A DNA stretch of 64,000 bases from Amaurobius ferox. Lineage: Eukaryota > Arthropoda > Arachnida > Araneae > Amaurobiidae. The notes under the pieces are model-generated. The model did no database searches, was not told where the DNA came from, and saw only the letters and a program-made list of their open reading frames with translations. Location: assembly GCA_951213105.1 (NCBI GenBank), contig OX578145.1, positions 114,600,239 to 114,664,238 on the forward strand. The letters run 5' to 3'. Every line of letters begins with the position of its first letter. The stretch's first letter is position 1. A program made the position numbers and the translations under genes. This document shows, piece by piece, positions 1-10,593 of this stretch.

Positions 1-88
1 ATGCTATGATTAACATTAATTATAAAACTTTGATCTCTAACTTGTGTTTTATACAGATACTTCAACTAATGACTTCAAATATTTTTAG

Positions 89-291
89 GTTATAAATATA
101 CAGGGATATCTGTTGGAAGTACTGTGCATACATGTCTAGTTTGCTCTTATTCATCGCGTAATATTGGCAACCTCAAAAGGCATATACTTACTCATAGTGG
201 TGAACGCCCTTACTGCTGTCCAGTGTGTCAAAACAGATTTAATCAGAAGTCCTCACTGAAACGACATATGGTGACTCACTCTAAAACCTGA
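89..291 (+). CDS. Alternative 3'-terminal zinc-finger exon 1 (two C2H2 fingers)
   Basis: Exon of a C2H2 zinc-finger protein, presumably a DNA-binding transcription factor. A pyrimidine-rich acceptor ending TTTTTAG precedes it, and the first two bases (GT) complete a codon begun in an upstream exon outside the window. Translation then runs to TGA at 289-291 with no internal stop. It encodes two fingers of the form C-X2-C-X12-H-X3-H: the first starts CLVC, the second CPVC, joined by a canonical linker (SGERPY). In the first finger a Tyr follows closely after the second Cys and the usual central Phe is absent. There is no start codon at its head, so it is an exon and not a stand-alone gene. Sister exons lie at 1525, 10594, 16091 and 21031. 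A lola-like BTB zinc-finger gene is the best architectural match; the gene itself is not identified. Confidence 0.82.
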
Positions 292-318
292 TTGTTCTTA
301 TGTATCATAAATGCAATA

Positions 319-576
319 GATCTCTAACTTATGTATTATCCAGATACTTCAACTAATGTCTTCAAATGTTTTTATTTATATCATAAATATCTGATGGAGG
401 TATGTGTCTAGTTTACTCTTATTCATCACTTAATATTGGCAACCTCAAAAGGCATATGCTTAATTATAGTGGCGAATGTCCTGCTACTCAGTGTGTCAAA
501 ATAGATTTAATCAGAAGACCTCACTGAAATGATTCACTCTAAAACCTAATTGTCCTTATGCATCACAAATACAATG
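319..576 (+). pseudogene. Degenerate tandem copy of zinc-finger exon 1
   Basis: This stretch repeats 32-318, including the intron sequence before the acceptor (GATCTCTAACTT... ACTTCAACTAATG) and the sequence after the stop. The period is 287 bases. The copy is dead. The acceptor AG is gone (TTTTTATTTATA in place of TTTTTAGGTTATA). The second zinc-binding Cys codon TGC of finger 1 is TAC (Tyr), and the last His CAT is TAT (Tyr). Deletions remove parts of the linker and of the second finger's histidine region. It documents how terminal exons in this locus arise and die by tandem duplication. Confidence 0.8.
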
Positions 577-1440
577 GATCTTTTACATCAGTATTAATAT
601 GTGTAAAATGTAAAGAGCTGTTTTCCTTTTTATGTTGCTTATGAGTATATTTAAATGTATTTAAAGTTCGTTGTGGGAAAGTTAAAAAGAATTCAAGTCT
701 ACATAACTAAATCACAACATTAAATTATGCTCAAATTAAATGTAGTAAGCTAAGGTTTGTTTCATAAATGCTTCGATTTCCTCTTCCAGTGTGAATGAGT
801 TTAGAGCTGAATGCCAGATGAGAGATAATGCCAGATAACCATGCTGTGCAAATGAAATGGCAACACCACAGAATCCAGTGTGGAAGTGTCACCTAGTGTA
901 ATGATAAAGAAGCAAAATGAAAAATAAAATATTATGAAATACAGAAAATAAGAACACTGAGTGTAGTACAGAGAAAGAAGATAATACAGAAAGTAATTAG
1001 ACTTAATTATGCCATAACTCTGAAATATATGGTGCCCTTGACACATCATTTACCATATTGCTGTAATTTTTATTAATGTGAGAAGTTTTATAAACGTCCA
1101 AATCAAAAATCTATAAAGCACACTTATAAAAAAAAAAAAAATAGAGGCAGAAGAAAAATCACATTGATAACTAGCCATCTAGCAGTAATTAACAATTGAT
1201 ATTACTAATTTCTTGGATTTTGGCATCATTTTAATGTTCTTTCAAACTGTACTTTCAGGCACATTTTGTTTGCACTCAGTGTGGGTTTTTTCACATGATT
1301 TTGTTCTTCCAAGCTGTATTTTCAGGCATTTTATTGCAATGCAGGAAGAAAATCTAAACATTTCCAAAATGATTGTTTGCTTACTAAAATTTTTTGTGCA
1401 ACATTTTATGTTCTGATCTAGTTATTTACTGTTTGTACAT
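577..1440. other. Intronic/intergenic spacer, nothing recognised
   Basis: AT-rich sequence between zinc-finger exon copies. Short open frames on both strands have no recognisable domain and low-complexity composition. A short direct repeat around 1245-1335 (TTTCAGGCA... after TGTTCTT) is visible but small. Confidence 0.5.
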
Positions 1441-1524
1441 AGTCTCATTCTATATTTATTTTAGGCCTCTAGCTTGTATATTATCTAGATATTCTAGCTA
1501 ACAACATTAAATATTTTTATTTAG

Positions 1525-1730
1525 GTTATAAGCATGCATTGGCACCAATTCTTGGAGGAATTTTGCCCACTTGTCCAGTTTGTCCATATGCATCACCAAA
1601 TATGGGCCACCTCAAACGACATATCCTTATTCATAGTGGTGAGCGCCCATATGGCTGCCCAGTATGCCAAAGCAGATTTAATCAAAATTCTTCACTGAAA
1701 CGACACATGCTTACTCACTTAAAAATCTGA
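1525..1730 (+). CDS. Alternative 3'-terminal zinc-finger exon 2 (two C2H2 fingers)
   Basis: Second intact terminal exon. The acceptor is TTTTTATTTAG, followed by GTTATAAG; the same GT entry phase and TATAA start seen in exon 1 point to common descent. About 14 codons precede finger 1 (CPVC...H-X3-H, with a Tyr two residues after the second Cys). The SGERPY linker leads to finger 2 (CPVCQSRFNQ...H-X3-H). The stop TGA is at 1728-1730. An in-frame ATG at 1539 would give a 63-residue peptide, but the upstream acceptor and phase agreement with the sister exons argue it is internal. An AATAAA at 1804-1809, about 75 bases after the stop, is a plausible polyadenylation signal. Confidence 0.82.
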
Positions 1731-1803
1731 TTGTAATTTTATGCCTCATGAATACTAAGCATTTTAATGCATTTTTAATATTTATTTAGCATTTTATCTA
1801 GTA

Positions 1804-1809
1804 AATAAA
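1804..1809 (+). promoter_or_regulatory. Candidate polyadenylation signal for zinc-finger exon 2
   Basis: AATAAA hexamer 74 bases downstream of the exon 2 stop codon, as expected if exon 2 is a true terminal exon. AATAAA is common by chance in sequence this AT-rich, so support is moderate. Confidence 0.4.
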
Positions 1810-2367
1810 TCTTAAGTCAATTTATATTTATGCAGTTTCCTGATTTTAAAAGAAGTTGATTGAGAGTGCTGATATATTGAACAATTATTTTTATCTTATA
1901 TTTTTGCCTTCTTTGCTCTGTTTCTTTTGTATTGCATTTCTGGAGGATTATTTTTATCAGCATAAAAATGAACATAAATACATATTTGAAGAATTTCCCA
2001 AGATCAAATTATGTTTCATTGCATATTTGGGCTAGCAATATTCACTGACTATATATTGTAAGAAATTTTTTTTTATGGATGTGTGGTTTTATTAATACAT
2101 TTCAAGAAAAATATATTAGGAATTTCATTTAAATTCTCAAATGTTTATTTATAATATTGATAATTTCCATTTTATTATGTATTGCAATGATTTAATTGGG
2201 TATTAATATATCATTAAAATAATAAAAATGTGAACAACATCAGTAATCGCTAATTAAACCTATTCAAATGCAAAAATCTGAAGAAAAATCTAACCCACAT
2301 TTTTCAAATTTTATTAAGTATCAGAGTGCAACTTACATCTGAAAATGTTGAATCTTCATTTCTAGTA

Positions 2368-3217
2368 CAATAAACTCCTGATTATCCGCTGAATAGGGTG
2401 CCGCGATTACCACGGATAAGCGAATTTCGCAGATAATCCGCAAAATAGCTGGAAAAGGACAAAAATCCACACACAAGTGCATTTAAACCATTTTTAAGAA
2501 TCATAATATAGTAGCACATACTTACACACATAGAGTTGTGACTTCATAAACGGTATCCTTAAGTTTTTACAGAAAAGTCTGTTAATTGTTTTTGTTTTTT
2601 CGTTTCGATGCTCCTCTTCTTTATTTGCGATTAAAGTTTTTTTAACAGCATCTTGTCGCAAAGTGATGAGTCGTCCTGCTCCTCTATGTATTTAATGATT
2701 CCATCAATGTGAGTTAGCGCTTCATCATGGCTCATTTTCTTCTGCATCCCTTCTCTCTCATCTTCTTCATTGTTCTCAGCCGAAACCACACCTTTTTCTC
2801 CAGCTATGATTTCTTCATCGGTAAGATGTTCGAAGCCTGGATCGTTTGCGTCACAATTGATCCACTCAACGATGTTATCTTCATTCACGTTTCTTCCTCC
2901 AGGAACAGATGTTGCTAAATTTGCCAAATCAGATGCAGTAACTTCCTCGTCTTCTTTTTCCTGTGGAGACTCTAACGTTTTTTCCACATTTGGCAAAATT
3001 TTTCTCCAGGACTTTACTAAAGTCGTTATCTTGACCGTATTCCCAGTAGTGTTGATCCAAGCCATATTCCAAGCAGTGTTGCATTTGTTGATCATGAAAG
3101 GCATGTTGCGTGTTTATTTCTCTACATTCCGTGAATGATCGTCGCAAAAAAAAAAAAAAAAAAAAAAAGAAAAGAAAAAAATCGTGGAAGACCGCACGGA
3201 TAATCGGGAGTTTACTG
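2368..3217 (-). mobile_element. Tigger/pogo-type DNA transposon, deletion derivative
   Basis: The ends are inverted repeats: the left starts CAATAAACTCCTGATTATCC, and the right reads, in reverse complement, CAGTAAACTCCCGATTATCC. Both are flanked by TA (2366-2367 and 3218-3219). This TIR is characteristic of pogo/Tigger elements. The minus strand carries an open frame at 2631-3104 resembling only the C-terminal, acidic part of Tigger/jerky-like transposases (SWRK motif, then an E/D-rich region with TDEEI). The DNA-binding and DDE catalytic regions are missing, so it is non-autonomous. An A-rich run lies at about 3147-3180. Confidence 0.8.
2631..3104 (-). pseudogene. C-terminal fragment of Tigger-like transposase
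   Basis: Open frame of 157 codons inside the Tigger element. It begins in an aberrant N-terminal stretch and then contains the TLVKSWRKI-like motif that follows the catalytic domain in Tigger/pogo transposases. An acidic tail with paired DEE and EEDE tracts and a final YIEEQ helix segment follow. No catalytic DDE triad and no helix-turn-helix can be seen. The length is about a quarter of a full transposase. It is unlikely to have a cellular function; it is simply the part left after internal deletion. Confidence 0.65.
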
Positions 3218-3277
3218 TATTGTTCATTTTTATAAGTCTATATGTTTGTATGGTTTTATCTATCTATTAGGTTAGAC

Positions 3278-3797
3278 TAGTGGTAGTCAACCTGGTCCCA
3301 CTGTTCACTAGTGGGCGATTCAAGCTTTCATGGTGGGCAGTAGGGAGTTTGTAGGAATATTTCCGAAAGAGGAGACCTTCGTTTGTTCCTTATGAAAATT
3401 GAACCAGATATCAAATATTTAGTTTCGCAGCATCAGCCTCAAGGATCTCATTAATAATTAATTAAAGGTAATTTCAATAGACTTTATACTTTTATAGTTT
3501 TTATATTTAATTTTCTTTTTCTTCAATTTAAGCAGCTTCTGCACTAGTAGGTTCTATATCGATGGAGATGCAGAAATGCAGCATCAAATTAACTTTTCTG
3601 TGTATTATAAACATGCAAAGTATAAATAAAAAGATAAATTTAACTACACATTTTTACTAAACCTCTACTAAAAAATTACGAGTACTTTACAGTTGCTCTA
3701 AATTAAGTTACTGCGGAACCTGTGGGTGGTTAGAAAATTTTACTACCAGTAAAGATACAAAAGTGGGCGGTAGGTATAAAAAGGTTGACTACCCCTG
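3278..3797. mobile_element. hAT-type MITE, 520 bp, exact 8-bp target duplication
   Basis: The left end reads TAGTGGTAGTCAACCTGG and the right end, in reverse complement, CAGGGGTAGTCAACCTTT. The element is flanked by an exact 8-bp direct repeat, GGTTAGAC, at 3270-3277 and 3798-3805. An 8-bp duplication and a CAGnGG-like start are hallmarks of the hAT superfamily. No transposase frame is present. Confidence 0.85.
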
Positions 3798-3805
3798 GGT
3801 TAGAC

Positions 3806-6400
3806 TATTTAATGCATGTTTTGTAATTTGTTTACTTTACAGTGCAGTTTGATAAAAATTTAATTCAATATCTTGTACATTAAAATCAAAGATAACTGAA
3901 AAATAGGTTTTAAAATTATTTTATTAAAATCTCACACAGCCATTTTCAACCTATATTTGATAAAACTTTTCTTTTGATTAGTAGCAATAACCCCCGTAAT
4001 ATTTTACTTTATGAATCCCTTTTTTATTTATCTTTATCATGAGTCAATTTGTAATTTTGATTCCGTTCAGACCCTTAGTTATGCTTGTCATCTTGTTTTC
4101 GACTCACTACATGTCAAACCTTTATATGATTTCCTGAAAATTTAGTAGTTGCTTTGTTTCGTGTTTTGATGACATTCCTATTGGTTACCATTTAATTTAA
4201 TTTATGGCCCTTTTCCTTTTATTGTAATTTGTATTTTATATATACATTATATGCTTCATATTTTAAAAAAAAATTGCAAAAGCGTAAATTGATTGATATG
4301 TAAATTTTGCCTGGATGTTGTGGCCTATATTTAAGCATATGTTCACACCTTGTTTTCACTTCGACACAGATAAAGGGCATAAATTTGCCCAGAAGCACTA
4401 TGGCCATGTGATTTTATACGTCATGGAAAGGTGATTTTAATAAAAGACTTTTAAACCTATTTTTTAGTTATCCTTGATTTTAATTTATTAATTAGTTGAT
4501 GTGTTTCCATATTATTTTATCAATATCTTGTATTTATTTTTCAATTAGAAAATATAAAAAAATACATTTCTATGTTATTAAGCTCTATTTCTTTTCTGAA
4601 ATGTTTTATGTGGTTTTGCCATTATGTGTATTGATTGTTCTATCTGTTGTTTAAGGAGAAATTTCATCAGTTTTTGTGCACCAAGGTTTTACTAATATGA
4701 AAAGTATTAATGCTCGAGCTGGTTTATTTTTTAGAGTAATGTCACTGTTTTTTGTGAAGGATCAAAAGAGGAAGGTGTTTTTGTTTCAGATCTGATATGC
4801 TATTTTAAAGCATTTTTAATATTTATCAAGATATTTTACTTGAAATTAAGAGTGTTTCAACTTAGATTTGTGCTTTTGAAAAATTCAATAAGCTATTTCT
4901 GTTTAGCATCTGTGCTTGTCAAAAGGCAGACTGAAAAAATTCAGCAAACTGAACAAACTTGATTCTTAATACTTGTAAGTTAACATGTAAAAACTAAATT
5001 GTGCAGCAAGTATAGCCTGTATAGCATGCATGTCGCCTTAGTATAACATAGATACAAAATTCAAGGTAATTTATTAATTCTATGTCTCTTATTTTCACTT
5101 TGGTGCTAATGCAGATTTTTTAGGCAAACCTATTTTATAACTAATTTGTGTCCAGTATTGTTATATATCATATTTCATATTCATTTATAAATACTTGACT
5201 ATCAACTTTGATTAAATATCATATAATATTCATTCATGTTTAGAATTATTTGATTCAACATTTACAATTGTTCTTTAAACTTATGGTTTTGATGTAAACC
5301 ATTTTATCAATGATTAATAAAAAAAAAAATTTTAAAAGCTCTAATGTTAATAGATGTGTTTTTATTTTATAAATGATATATGTTTATCACAAATATCTTT
5401 GAAAATGTTGGATGACTTTTCTCACTGTAAATAATGTGTTGCATATCAAATGTACATTTAATGATGCAGAATATAGTCAGTAATTAATCGCAATTACTTA
5501 CTTTTTATTTAAAATTTTAAACAACCAAGCCACTATTTCATGTTGTTTATGTTTATATAGTTTTTATTTTGCCCTCCTGGTTGTTCTTGTGCAGGAAAGA
5601 TACTTCCCAAACAGTTAATAGCCTTTTGATCATTTTCTAAAAAATACTTCTTGTCAATAAAGTCATCTTTAACCTTTGCCATGGTCGGGTTTTGTTATGT
5701 TGCTTTTTATCCAATATTTACTTTAATTTATATTTTCATTTTGTACATTTTGCTTTGTATAAATGGCAACACAATGTGGTAAATATCAAAATTTACTGCT
5801 ATCTATCTAGTTTAATCTACAAAAGATGTACTTTGTGCAGCATATTGATTAAAAGTATGAACCAGAAGAATATGTAGTAAATTGGAAATAATTCGGCATT
5901 ATTCTATATTAGGTAAATATTTTTACCATATAAATGGAAATACCTATTACATCAATACCTTTCTCGACCACATCATAGCTAAGCTCCAAGTACACATAAT
6001 GCAAATTGAAACAATCCAAAAATAATTACAAGTTTCTATATTAAACAATGGAAGTATTGAAAATAGGTTAGTTCTACTATTTTAAAGAAAAAAAATCATA
6101 AAAAAATACAATTTTGAAAATATCTTTACAAAAAAAATTTATTAATGCAAACAGAAACAACTCACAGCAGCAACTCTGATATCCTCTCTGGTGACTTATT
6201 TAAAAGTTTTATGATAGGAGCCAGGATACTGAAAGCTGTTAATAAAGTTGAGTTTGCGACATTGCTATAAGAACATTTCTGTCTTTTGTAGCAGGTGAGT
6301 ATTGTTCATTCTCATGGACAGTGTCATATATAGGCCATTTGAATTACCATTATTAGTAAAACTGAAACTCTTGTAAAATACTAAAACAACATACCTTCAG
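3806..6400. other. Long AT-rich intronic stretch without recognised genes
   Basis: Between zinc-finger exons 2 and 3. No coding exon with a credible splice frame was found. Around 4860-4975 there is a fragment similar in layout to one arm of the foldback element at 17.5-17.8 kb (TTTCTG...AGCATCTGTG... AAAAAATTC). The rest is unremarkable low-complexity AT-rich sequence. Confidence 0.5.
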
Positions 6401-6402
6401 TT

Positions 6403-6832
6403 GTGACTGACGAATTCAAATCAAGGATTGAGGAAAAAATTCAACATGCTGCTGCTTTGACGAACAGCTTGCTTCAGCAGTTTAAGTGGGAAGTTTTTGA
6501 ATATCTTCCTTATAGCCCAGACTTAGCTCCGAGATTACCATCTTTTCCCCAAATTGAAGGATTTTTTGACCGGGTACCACTATGGAAGTGACAACGAACT
6601 GAAAGAGGACGTTAATGACTGGTTCAACAACTTGACAGTAACCGAGTATGCAGAAGGCATAGAAAAGCTGTTGATACGCTATGACAAATGTTTAAATTTG
6701 TATAGCGACTACGTAGAAAAATAGCTAAGGTATCATATGTGTTGTAAAATAATTTTTTTTTCATTATCTTAAATAAAAATATCTAGAAAAACAAATGTTC
6801 TTTACTTTCAGAATGACCCTCGTACTTGTGAG
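6403..6832 (+). mobile_element. 5'-truncated mariner-family element with transposase C-terminus
   Basis: Translation in mixed frames gives the mariner C-terminal catalytic signature, YSPDLAP, preceded by a QQFKWEVFEYLP-like segment. After a frameshift near 6570 it continues as a DWFNNL / YDKCLNLYSDYVEK-like C-terminus ending at a stop near 6722. The right terminus has a typical end, with reverse complement ACGAGGGTCATTCTGAAAG, next to a TA at 6832-6833. The 5' half, including the first catalytic Asp, is missing. This is dead transposase material, not a host gene. Confidence 0.75.
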
Positions 6833-7008
6833 TCGCGCATACAAAAACATGCTCGTACATACAAATGTAAACAAGCACACAAGTTCAATTACTCATGCAT
6901 GCACAAACATATTATGTCTTCTTTGATGCTATCGTCTGCTGCAGACCCCAGGCATGTCCCAGTAATGCATCTCCATAATCGCCTATCCAGAGTGGCAGTC
7001 TGCGAGTC

Positions 7009-7490
7009 TTGAATTCCAAGCATCTGATTCTTCAATGGATTTCATCTTATTGTGGTATTCCAGGAAACGAAGCAGCAGATGCCTTTCTGAAAAAGGCACA
7101 AATATCATCCAATTCTCTTGCAACGAAACTGCTTACATATCTGTTACCTCAATTATCCATAAAAAAAATTAAAGATGACCAAAATATCAAACTTGCAGAA
7201 GGAATAAAAAGAAATCCACATAGTTAGATTGGGTAGGTCGGACGGTCTGGGTCTCAACACAACAACACAGTGAGATTGTCCTCTGATTGCCTGTTTGCCT
7301 TACAGAAAGGGGTGTTGCAGCCTTTAGATTGTCAGCTGGGCATGATTACCTTGCCGATCACCTTAATAGAATTCGAATTGCTAACAGTCCCATGGGTCTC
7401 CTCTGCAGTAGTGGTGAATGCTAATCATCTTGTCTGTCCAGCCTTGTTTGGAGGGAATAACTGTATCCAGTATTAGGTGGCTAGAGAATG
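7009..7490 (+). pseudogene. RNase H and tail fragment of a jockey-like LINE, interrupted by a SINE tail
   Basis: The frame at 7009-7227 matches the end of the RNase H domain of jockey-like non-LTR retrotransposons (LQWISSYCGIPGNEAADAF, where the original motif has WxPSHxGxxGNExAD). Downstream, in other frames, the region 7320-7480 reads like the post-RNase H zinc-knuckle segment (RLSAGHDYLADHL, then NSPMG-LCSSGE, then a terminal YW-AR remnant). Frameshifts break it. A 37-bp SINE-tail insertion sits at 7232-7268. Confidence 0.7.
7232..7268 (+). mobile_element. Micro-insertion of SINE tail (37 bp) with 10-bp target duplication
   Basis: The insert GGTAGGTCGGACGGTCTGGG followed by a CTCAACACAACAACAC end is the same 3' tail found at the end of the 5S-headed SINE near 9250-9282. 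It is flanked by AGTTAGATTG (7222-7231) and AGTGAGATTG (7269-7278), 9 of 10 identical. It lies inside the LINE fragment, whose reading resumes beyond it. Direct flanking repeats plus a known 3' tail indicate target-primed insertion of an extremely 5'-truncated copy. Confidence 0.75.
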
Positions 7491-7499
7491 AAAAAAATT

Positions 7500-8800
7500 A
7501 AATTGAATACCCTCTATACAATTAAGACCCCTTTTAAAGACAGACCTCTGCAATTATGGCATTCTAATTAGTCTTTATTCTTATGAATTGGGCAGATAGA
7601 TACATATAAATATATATTTTATTTTATTGAATTCTTTAATCATATTTACTGAGTGCAAAATTTACTGTTCATAAGACATCAACCTGAATAGAAAGAAGTG
7701 CAGCAATAACCAACACATCCCTTTGTTCTTTTGAATTACTTATTAAGGAAAGGAATAGATAAAGCATGCAAGGTACGGCAAATTTCTTATTGTCTGGAAT
7801 TTGGAAATTTTCCCACCAATATTATGACCTTTTCGGCGAGACACGTATCTAACTACTTTGTCAGAATATAAAATTTCAAGTGAAAAAGATGACAATAGCA
7901 ATTTGGGCTCAAAATAGATGCTCCAAGACGCAGAGAATTAGAAAGAGAGAGATTATTGAAAATGGGGAAAGAGAACTCGGTTTAATTAAGAAATCTCGAA
8001 TTTCGTGGGTACTTTGAACATTCTTTGTTTTTTAGTTAAAAAAGCACATATTTGAAAACACAGAAAATTTTTTGAAATAAATGTAGTAAACAAACACTTT
8101 TGACCTAAATTAGGCATGTACATATGCAAACTGAAAGTGCAATTGTTACATCACCACCTCACGACTTTTTTTTCCCGACGTGTATAAAATTTTGAGCACT
8201 CTTTCTATTTTAAGCATTTATTTAATTTTTTCGCAAGTTAGTATGTATTTTATCACACTTTTTCAAAGAAATAGAATTTAAGATGTTAAAATGAGTGAAT
8301 GAGTAATTGTACCCCAAAATACGCATTGTAAAATATAAGAGACGTTGGAGAAATGCCTTTTACAGTTTTAAATATTCTTTCAAGTGAAATGCCTGAAATT
8401 CAGGTAAACTCTCTAGAATGACTAAATATTTTGAACCTTGCCTGCCCCATTGCTTGACCCTTTCTGGTAGAGGACCGATAATCGTGTTTCAACAATGGTA
8501 ATGCTATGGATTTGAATGTAGTTTGCTACATTTTGCACCTATATTTGAACATTAACTTATTTTCAACATGTTTTTCTTTAAAAATTTTGTTCATTGGAAT
8601 GCACAATTTGTCAAATACCTACCATTACACCTCATATCAAAGAGAACTTTACTTGAAATATTTTCAAATTTCGGGCTAAAACATCAATGGCTCATTCCTA
8701 ATGAGCAACAATAATGGCAAAACTTATAGGGGGGTAATATAACTATGTGTCTGAAGTTTTTTGCTTTTATAATGTCCATTTCAGGGCAGAATTAATGGTT
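7500..8800. other. Spacer without recognised genes
   Basis: AT-rich intronic sequence between the LINE fragment and the 5S SINE. I saw no exon with a supported frame and no convincing terminal inverted repeats. Confidence 0.45.
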
Positions 8801-8812
8801 CTCATTTTCAGT

Positions 8813-8910
8813 CTGAGGCCTCTGTTAATAAAACAAAAGACATACCACTACCAAATGACCACCTATCTGAGGCCTCTGTTAATAAAGCAAAAGACATACC
8901 ACTACCAAAT
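8813..8910. repeat. 54-bp tandem duplication abutting the 5S SINE
   Basis: CTGAGGCCTCTGTTAATAAA followed by a GACATACCACTACCAAATG segment occurs at 8813-8866 and again from 8867 up to the first base of the 5S-like SINE. The sequence after the SINE (ACCACCAAATGAC) resembles the unit's continuation, so duplication and insertion may be connected. Confidence 0.7.
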
Positions 8911-9284
8911 GCCAACGGCCCTACCGTGCTGAAAACACCAGTTCTCGTTAGATCACCGAAGTCAAGCAGCATCGGGTGCGGTTAGTACTTGGGTGGGTGA
9001 CCACTTGGGAACACCGCATGCTGTTGGCACATTTTGGGCGCGGTAGCCCGGTGGTTTGCTTGCTGCCACAACTGCCTTTGTGTTCACATGGAGTATGATC
9101 ACGTTAAACATGTGGGTCCGTAAGTCCTTCCGAGAGGTTGGTGGTAGGGGAAGGAGGGTATGGTCCCTGTGGATGCCTCCCCCACTGTGTTCCAGTCTAA
9201 ATTGGGTGGCACTTCCTGGCCATCCAAATGGTTACCTTACACCTTTCTGGTAGGTCGGACGGTCTGGGTCTCAACAACAACTAC
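8911..9284 (+). mobile_element. 5S rRNA-headed SINE
   Basis: Bases 8911-9028 closely resemble animal 5S rRNA from GCCAACGGCC to CTGTTGGC. They include the internal control region (GATCACCGAAG, then GTCAAGCAGC and GTACTTGGGTGGGTGACCAC). Unlike a true 5S gene there is no T-run at the end. Instead a 250-bp body follows: a second, tRNA-like GGGCGCGGTAGCCCGGTGG segment, then GTTAAACATGTGGGTCCGTA and GTGGATGCCTCCCCC, ending in GGTCGGACGGTCTGGGTCTC and AAC repeats. The body is shared with the tRNA-headed SINE at 56373-56660. Transcription would be by RNA polymerase III from the 5S-type internal promoter. One or two arms of the 5S stem are mutated, so it is an old copy. Confidence 0.85.
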
Positions 9285-10580
9285 CACCAAATGACTTATC
9301 CAAGCATAAAAATGTAGAACTGCATTTTTACTCAAGAATAAAATATGATGGACACCTAAAAAACCAATTGTAACATTTATCACTGCAACTAATACACGAT
9401 AAGGAATCTAGCCTCAGATCTGGAATTAGTTCATCTTCTCAGATCTTTTCATAAGTTTCATGTGTAAGATTTTTATTGTTTTCTCTCATATGATTTAAGT
9501 ATTACACAATTTCCCTTAGAAATATCTCTTTAAAAGACATCTCACCTTTAGCACTATTAAAATATTAAGACACCAGACGATGCCTAGTTAATAAACTTAC
9601 TATCATCCCAAACAAAAAAAATTTTTTTTTTCAATCAAAGTTTGCATACTTTACTACATTAATTTATTGCATTACAAACAGCAGTAGATAGGAAATTTTA
9701 GGAATTCCAATTATGCATTTTGTACTAGCATTTTGTAAATTCTATATTCAAAATTCCTATATTATGGATTTTTAAAAAGCCGTATATAAAACGCTTTTAG
9801 AAAAAAGAAAAGAAAAATATTTTTGTAGAACTTAAAATACATTGGTATTAAAGAAAAAAAATTGAAAAAAAGAAATATTTCTTAAAAGTTCATCAGCAGA
9901 CTACCGGTTGTAGACCGGGTGTATAGCATATTATTGTCTTTGATCCGAGTTTCCACTTTAGAAGTTTTCCTTTTAATTTCAGTGCGGTTTTCCTACCAAA
10001 TTTCAAGTACCAGGCTTCGCAAGAGGAAGACCTTAAAAATCTACATCCCACCTTTAATAATCACATTCTTTGCTTCTGAGAAAATACAACTCTGATCTTG
10101 ACCAAATTATATGCAGTGAAACCACCCTTGGAGCGAAAAAATTGGTCACTGTATGCAGGTGACCACTATACTGGACAAATTTGAAAATATTCAAGTTAAG
10201 TGTCTTCTAATATACATGATGAAACTGTTTTAAATTAAAGGGGCTCAGCCAAAGGAATGTTTTTAATTTCAGTTTTATCCTACTTCACCTTCTTGTAGAA
10301 CAAAAATAATTAAAATACCCTCTTTGTCTGTCTGGAATGACTACTTATAACAAGAAAATTGCTTAACTGATTTACATTTTTTTTTCACTGGTTCATTTAT
10401 TTATTATATTATTATTATTATTGTTTTCTTTTGTATTATTCCAGTCAATGTTAGTATTTTTGTTAACATCTTATGTGATTGTATATTTTAAATTTTGAGC
10501 TAACCTGTTCTATTGTCAACAAAATTTAATAAAGATATTTTGTTTGTCATTTTATAAACTAAACAATAATGTTTCTTTAA
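9285..10580. other. Spacer with a possible Tigger-type end
   Basis: Mostly AT-rich. Around 10114-10185 there is CAGTGAAACCACCCTTGGAG followed by GGTCACTGTATGCAGGTGAC, which looks like a pogo/Tigger-type terminus. I did not find the matching right end, so no element is claimed. Short A/T runs surround it. Confidence 0.4.
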
Positions 10581-10593
10581 ATGCTTTGTTTAG

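Noticed and set aside
801..1049. Open frame of 82 codons on the minus strand
   Set aside because: Low-complexity, aromatic-rich translation without domain, splice sites or relation to neighbours; typical chance frame in AT-rich DNA.
2770..3138. 122-codon frame on the plus strand
   Set aside because: Antisense shadow of the Tigger transposase fragment at 2631-3104.
8911..9028. A genuine 5S rRNA gene
   Set aside because: No terminating T-run after the 3' end, mutated stem bases, and direct fusion to a SINE body with a retroposon tail.
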